A stretch of DNA of 64,000 bases, taken from NCBI RefSeq assembly GCF_007558725.1, contig NZ_VLPL01000008.1:1-64000 (forward strand), given 5' to 3'. Both the position numbers and the translations under genes were made by a program. Source of the DNA: Fluviicola chungangensis. Its GTDB lineage: Bacteria > Bacteroidota > Bacteroidia > Flavobacteriales_D > Crocinitomicaceae. A model generated the notes under the pieces. The model did not search any database, had not been told where the DNA came from, and was given only the letters and a program-made list of their open reading frames with translations. Shown here piece by piece: positions 60,547 to 64,000 of this stretch (its first letter is position 1; the number at the start of each line of letters is the position of its first letter).

Positions 60547-62079
60547 TTACTCCCTCCGTTTCTTCTTCTTCAAATCATAAATATCTGTTCTTCGATCCTT
60601 GAGATTTCGCACTGACCCGAATTGGTTCAACTCGCGCAAAAGCGTGATATCCACATCGGCGATCAGGATCATTTCCGTATTCGGTGTTGCTTCCGCTTTA
60701 ATGCCGTTGGAAGGAAAAGCGAAATCACACGGTGTAAACACGATCGATTGGGAATATTGAATATCCATATTATGCACATTCGGCAGGTTTCCCACACTTC
60801 CCGCAATGGCTACATAGCATTCGTTCTCAATTGCTCGCGCCTGCGCGCAGTTACGCACGCGGGAATACCCGTTTTGTGTATCCGTCAGGAAAGGAACAAA
60901 TAAGATATCCATTCCGTCAGCGGCCAATAAACGGCTCAATTCCGGGAATTCCACATCGTAACAGATCAAAATTCCGATTTTCCCGCAATCCGTGTCAAAG
61001 ACCTGCAAATGATTTCCACCTTCCATTCCCCATATTTTCACTTCGTCGGGAGTCACATGGATCTTCTCAAAACTTTCAATCCGTCCATCGCGATGACACA
61101 AATAACCGACATTGAACAGGCGGTCATTCTGCATTTCAGGCATACTTCCGGTAATGATATTGATGTTGTAGCTAATGGCCAGTTTGGAAAATTGCTGAAC
61201 AACTTCGTGGGTGTATTTCGCCAATTCACGAATCGCCTGCGGCTCCGATAAATGGTTGTTCTCAGCCATTAAAGGGGCATTAAAGAACTCAGGGAAAAGA
61301 GCAAAATCAGAGCGGTAACCCGAAACAGCATCCACGAAATATTCTGCCTGCTGCATCAGTTCGTCCAGGTTGGAGTAAGGGCGCATTTGCCATTGGATCA
61401 ACCCCAAACGGACGACTGTTTTAATGGCACTTGGTGCTTCGCTTTTTACTTCGTAATACAAATTATCCCATTCCAGCAATACTGCATAATCTTTTGACAG
61501 CGAATCGCCTTCCAGGTAGTTCTTCAGGATTTTGGACGGGTGAAAATCATTCGACATCTGGAAATCCAGCACCGGATCGTGAATCTCCTTGCGTTTCACC
61601 TTTTCAATGTACTCACGTGGAGTCATTTCCTTCGCATAATGATGGTAGTTCGGGATCCGCCCACCGAAAGCAATACCTTTGAGATTCAATTTTTCACACA
61701 ATTCCTTGCGGTAATCATACAAACGCCTTCCGAGTCTTAACCCGCGAAATTCCTTTTTAATGAATACATCAATCCCATAAAGGATATTCCCGTCCGGGCG
61801 ATGCGTTTTGAACGTATAATTTCCCGTGATCTGTTTATACGTATGCAAATGCTCGTATTTCGAGGATTCTACGATAATGGAAAGTGCTACTCCTGCGATC
61901 TGGCCGTTGACCTTAATGGCAACCTGGCCCTCAGGAAACTGATTAATCAGCGTTTCCACCTGTTTCCTGGTCCAGTAAGGATTCGCCAAGCCGGTATAGG
62001 ATTCTACCATCGCCTCTTTCAGCGCCTCATAATCAGAAATACTGAGATACGTGAGTTCAATATTGTCAACATCTTCCAT
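60547..62079 (-). CDS. GNAT acetyltransferase fused to a carbon-nitrogen hydrolase
   Basis: The 510-residue protein has a GNAT domain at about 1-215 (VFIKKEFRGLRLGRRLYDYRKELCEKLNLKGIAFG, the acetyl-CoA loop). A nitrilase-superfamily domain follows at about 222-495, with the catalytic Glu in ALFPEFF, Lys in FEKIHVTPDE and Cys in ILICYDVEFPE. The nitrilase half cleaves amides or nitriles through a cysteine; the GNAT half may acylate the same or a related amine. This fusion is widespread in Bacteroidota; its substrate is unknown to me. Confidence 0.92.
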   Translation of the reverse strand: MEDVDNIELTYLSISDYEALKEAMVESYTGLANPYWTRKQVETLINQFPEGQVAIKVNGQIAGVALSIIVESSKYEHLHTYKQITGNYTFKTHRPDGNILYGIDVFIKKEFRGLRLGRRLYDYRKELCEKLNLKGIAFGGRIPNYHHYAKEMTPREYIEKVKRKEIHDPVLDFQMSNDFHPSKILKNYLEGDSLSKDYAVLLEWDNLYYEVKSEAPSAIKTVVRLGLIQWQMRPYSNLDELMQQAEYFVDAVSGYRSDFALFPEFFNAPLMAENNHLSEPQAIRELAKYTHEVVQQFSKLAISYNINIITGSMPEMQNDRLFNVGYLCHRDGRIESFEKIHVTPDEVKIWGMEGGNHLQVFDTDCGKIGILICYDVEFPELSRLLAADGMDILFVPFLTDTQNGYSRVRNCAQARAIENECYVAIAGSVGNLPNVHNMDIQYSQSIVFTPCDFAFPSNGIKAEATPNTEMILIADVDITLLRELNQFGSVRNLKDRRTDIYDLKKKKRRE

Positions 62080-62198
62080 TCAGTCAGTTTTTTTTGAAGA
62101 TACCTAAAAATAGAAGATTCCGAGCGTTCGTTGGGAGAGAATTAAGGAAATTTTAGGATTTTAAGACTTTAAGATGTTAGGACCTCAAGATTGAGAAT

Positions 62199-62771
62199 CT
62201 ATTTAATTAATTCCAGTTCCTTCAGGCGGTTTTGTTCTGTGGTTCTCATAAATTCTGAGATAGAATAATTATTCTGATACCAGTATCGCAGTATTTTTTT
62301 TAGATGGTTCATTTGTTCCTCGTTTGAAATAAGAACTTTGAACTTTTGGTTGTTTATTATAATTTCGCTGATTCCGCTTCTGGCAAAATCTTTTCTAATA
62401 AAATGAAATCCTTTACCACGAATACTGTTGTAATTTAGTGTTAGAGCAATTTCCGGGAATCCCATTTGTTCTATTTGATCGTTTCTTTCAATTCGGATTT
62501 GATCTTTGTCAAGGATAAAACTTCCAATGTTTAGGTAATCATACTTGAAATAATATTTTACAATTATAATCATATAGGAAATTAGACTTAATGCCATGAG
62601 ACAAACGAAATAAAGGAAAAACCATTGATTGGTTTTCGCTTTGAAAAAAGGTAAAATGAAAAAGGTGGGAATGGCAAGGAGTAAAAAAGTAAATCCGAAC
62701 ACTTTAGCATAGGTAAAGTGATTGAGAAAAGAACTTTTTTCTTCGACTAGTTCAAGTGTCAATTGACTCAT
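62199..62771 (-). CDS. Membrane protein with a PH-like region, unknown
   Basis: The 190-residue protein has two membrane segments at about 27-45 and 52-72 (FTFLLLAIPTFFILPFF and FFLYFVCLMALSLISYMIIIV). The rest (GSFILDKDQIRIERNDQIEQMG onward) is beta-rich like bacterial PH domains. Its start overlaps the stop of the upstream gene by 4 bases. No function is recognised. Confidence 0.65.
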   Translation of the reverse strand: MSQLTLELVEEKSSFLNHFTYAKVFGFTFLLLAIPTFFILPFFKAKTNQWFFLYFVCLMALSLISYMIIIVKYYFKYDYLNIGSFILDKDQIRIERNDQIEQMGFPEIALTLNYNSIRGKGFHFIRKDFARSGISEIIINNQKFKVLISNEEQMNHLKKILRYWYQNNYSISEFMRTTEQNRLKELELIK

Positions 62772-63265
62772 TTGTCTAAAATATCTGAATTGTCTTCTTT
62801 CGCAACTTTAGTACGGTACTTCAAAACCATCCATACCAACATAAATACAAAAGAATACCTCATTCCGGTAATGAAAAATTTGAAATTTAGAATTTTGGAG
62901 GTGATGATTTTAGGATTATCATTTACGATGAAAACGAAATAGAATATGAATTGATAAATTATAGAAAGTAGAATATAGAAGGAGGAAAATAAAATGACTC
63001 TTATGATAACTGTTTTGAATCTGAAATCAGGTATTTTGGAAGTTGAAAGCCCTGTTCCTACTGCGCATAAGAAAATAATCAGACCTTCTGATCCTATATT
63101 AAAAGGCACGTATTCCCAATCAAAAATAATGGATAAGGATCTCGTTTTGAAATTTGTGATGATCAAATCTGCAACCGCATTTAGAATAAGTATGAAACCT
63201 ACTGAAACAAAAGCTAATTTATACCAGGAAACGTAGTTGTAGGGTTGGGAGTTCATAGAATTCAT
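62768..63265 (-). CDS. Four-helix membrane protein, unknown
   Basis: I place the start at ATG 63265 (or 63256) because the longer frame would need a TTG. The product has 165 residues with about four hydrophobic segments: YKLAFVSVGFILILNAVADLII, LIIFLCAVGTGL, VIIRVILFSSFYILLSIIYQFIFYFVFIV and YSFVFMLVWMVL. It is translationally coupled to the next gene. The family is unknown to me. Confidence 0.62.
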   Translation of the reverse strand: MNSMNSQPYNYVSWYKLAFVSVGFILILNAVADLIITNFKTRSLSIIFDWEYVPFNIGSEGLIIFLCAVGTGLSTSKIPDFRFKTVIIRVILFSSFYILLSIIYQFIFYFVFIVNDNPKIITSKILNFKFFITGMRYSFVFMLVWMVLKYRTKVAKEDNSDILDK

Positions 63266-63462
63266 TTGATACTGAGTTGTTTGACTGAATATTGTTTCCA
63301 AAAATAAGTAATCAATCCATATTAGCTGTCATCCCCATAAATCATCAGGTAGGTACAATCTCAACTTCTTAATTTTCTATTTTCAATTTTTCGTCGGAAA
63401 ATTTTGGGTTATTCATAGATGTTTTTAAGGATTAAGTAAGTTCTTTTTTTGCTGACATATTT

Positions 63463-63861
63463 TTACCGAATGAATATATAGAAGATCGCAGCAACCGGAA
63501 AAACAAATATACTGATGAGTTTATTGCTTAGCGTGTCTTTATTATTCAAAACACCCACAATCAGAATAATGTAACTCAGAACCAATCCATAGAATAAGTA
63601 AAGGGTGGACCAGGCAAAACCTTCACTGTCATGGATTCCGCCGGAGTAATTTCGGATCAGGTAATCATTGAGAATAATCCCAACTATGATTGCGGTACTT
63701 TTTAGGATCAAATTCAATTTCGAACCAAATACAATGATGATGGAAATCACAGCTAAAATTAAAGGAGTAAGCGTAATTCCGTTAGGAGGAAAATAATGCC
63801 CGATACATCCATTTATAAGAACGACCGCTCCGGCAGCTACTAATAAAATATTGTCTTTCAA
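63463..63861 (-). CDS. Small membrane protein, unknown
   Basis: The frame encodes 132 residues with about four hydrophobic segments (ILLVAAGAVVLINGCIGHYF, LTPLILAVISIIIVFGS, LYLFYGLVLSYIILIVGVL and LISIFVFPVAAIFYIFI). The only available start is a TTG at 63861; there is no in-frame ATG upstream before a stop. It is probably an inner-membrane protein. I do not recognise the family. The last 139 bases of the window hold no gene. Confidence 0.55.
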   Translation of the reverse strand: MKDNILLVAAGAVVLINGCIGHYFPPNGITLTPLILAVISIIIVFGSKLNLILKSTAIIVGIILNDYLIRNYSGGIHDSEGFAWSTLYLFYGLVLSYIILIVGVLNNKDTLSNKLISIFVFPVAAIFYIFIR

Positions 63862-64000
63862 GTTAATGGTGTTCGGGATTCAGAACTAAATTAACCAACC
63901 TGCCAAAACAAGTTCTCCTTTTAGTATTTATTAAGAATATAATTAGGAGAAAATGGTCTTTGTTATTCCAAGAATCATTGCGTGAGGGGAGAAGGTCTTC

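Overview
The window reads as chromosome of a Bacteroidota bacterium, order Flavobacteriales, probably a Fluviicola-like member of the Crocinitomicaceae. The evidence is type IX secretion cargo with both type A and type B C-terminal sorting domains, several PorP/SprF-like and OmpA/PD40/TPR proteins, TAnnTTTG promoter boxes, and few Shine-Dalgarno sequences. The genus is inference; only the phylum and the gliding/T9SS lifestyle are well supported.

Left end (1-9837): the tip of an IS3-family element is followed by an AT-rich, tightly overlapping operon. It encodes a double-glycine-leader peptide, an ATP-grasp ligase, a SPASM-domain partner without the radical-SAM cysteine motif, a C39-peptidase ABC exporter, an HlyD adaptor and a TolC-type channel. 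This is the 'grasp-with-spasm' type of RiPP system, a peptide made, modified, trimmed and exported. Four extra proteins are woven into it: a secreted DUF6624-like protein, a 64-residue protein, a tandem-OmpA protein and a 116-residue protein. A minus-strand promoter plus terminator just upstream may make a ~105-nt RNA. A 16-bp hairpin separates the precursor gene from its enzymes.

Accessory stretch (9838-13460): two small orphan genes, each followed by a long imperfect palindrome, look like integron-type gene cassettes without an integrase. A lipoprotein with an NTF2-like domain follows. Two copies of a repeated hairpin block flank the stretch.

Signalling and secretion (13461-23568): a TPR histidine kinase with a LytTR regulator, a TPR lipoprotein kinase with a NarL/LuxR regulator, a tiny protein resembling a bare sorting domain, and a 727-residue T9SS type A cargo. 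A GC-rich dyad recurs upstream of the second kinase and twice upstream of the cargo.

Middle (23569-39484): an ABC exporter with a LolA-like partner, a 3D-domain protein, a hemerythrin-like protein, a thioredoxin, and a stress-type group (CsbD-like, coiled-coil lipoprotein, lmo0937-like 50-residue membrane protein, AraC regulator, acidic protein). Next come an aldehyde dehydrogenase, a glucuronyl C5-epimerase-like protein, an MCE lipoprotein, a Kazal-type inhibitor, an M28 peptidase and rplS. A RimB-like protease, RimK, aspartoacylase-like and SpoU methylase operon closes this part.

T9SS surface locus (39644-53369): two paralogous giant type B cargo proteins alternate with PorP/SprF proteins and end with an OmpA/PD40/TPR protein; a second OmpA/PD40/TPR protein lies nearby on the other strand. 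The right end (53658-64000) holds a secreted ankyrin protein, methyltransferases, a YESQA-repeat protein (DUF6150-like), an ABC-F ATPase, a GNAT-nitrilase fusion and small membrane proteins. I saw no tRNA, rRNA or CRISPR array.
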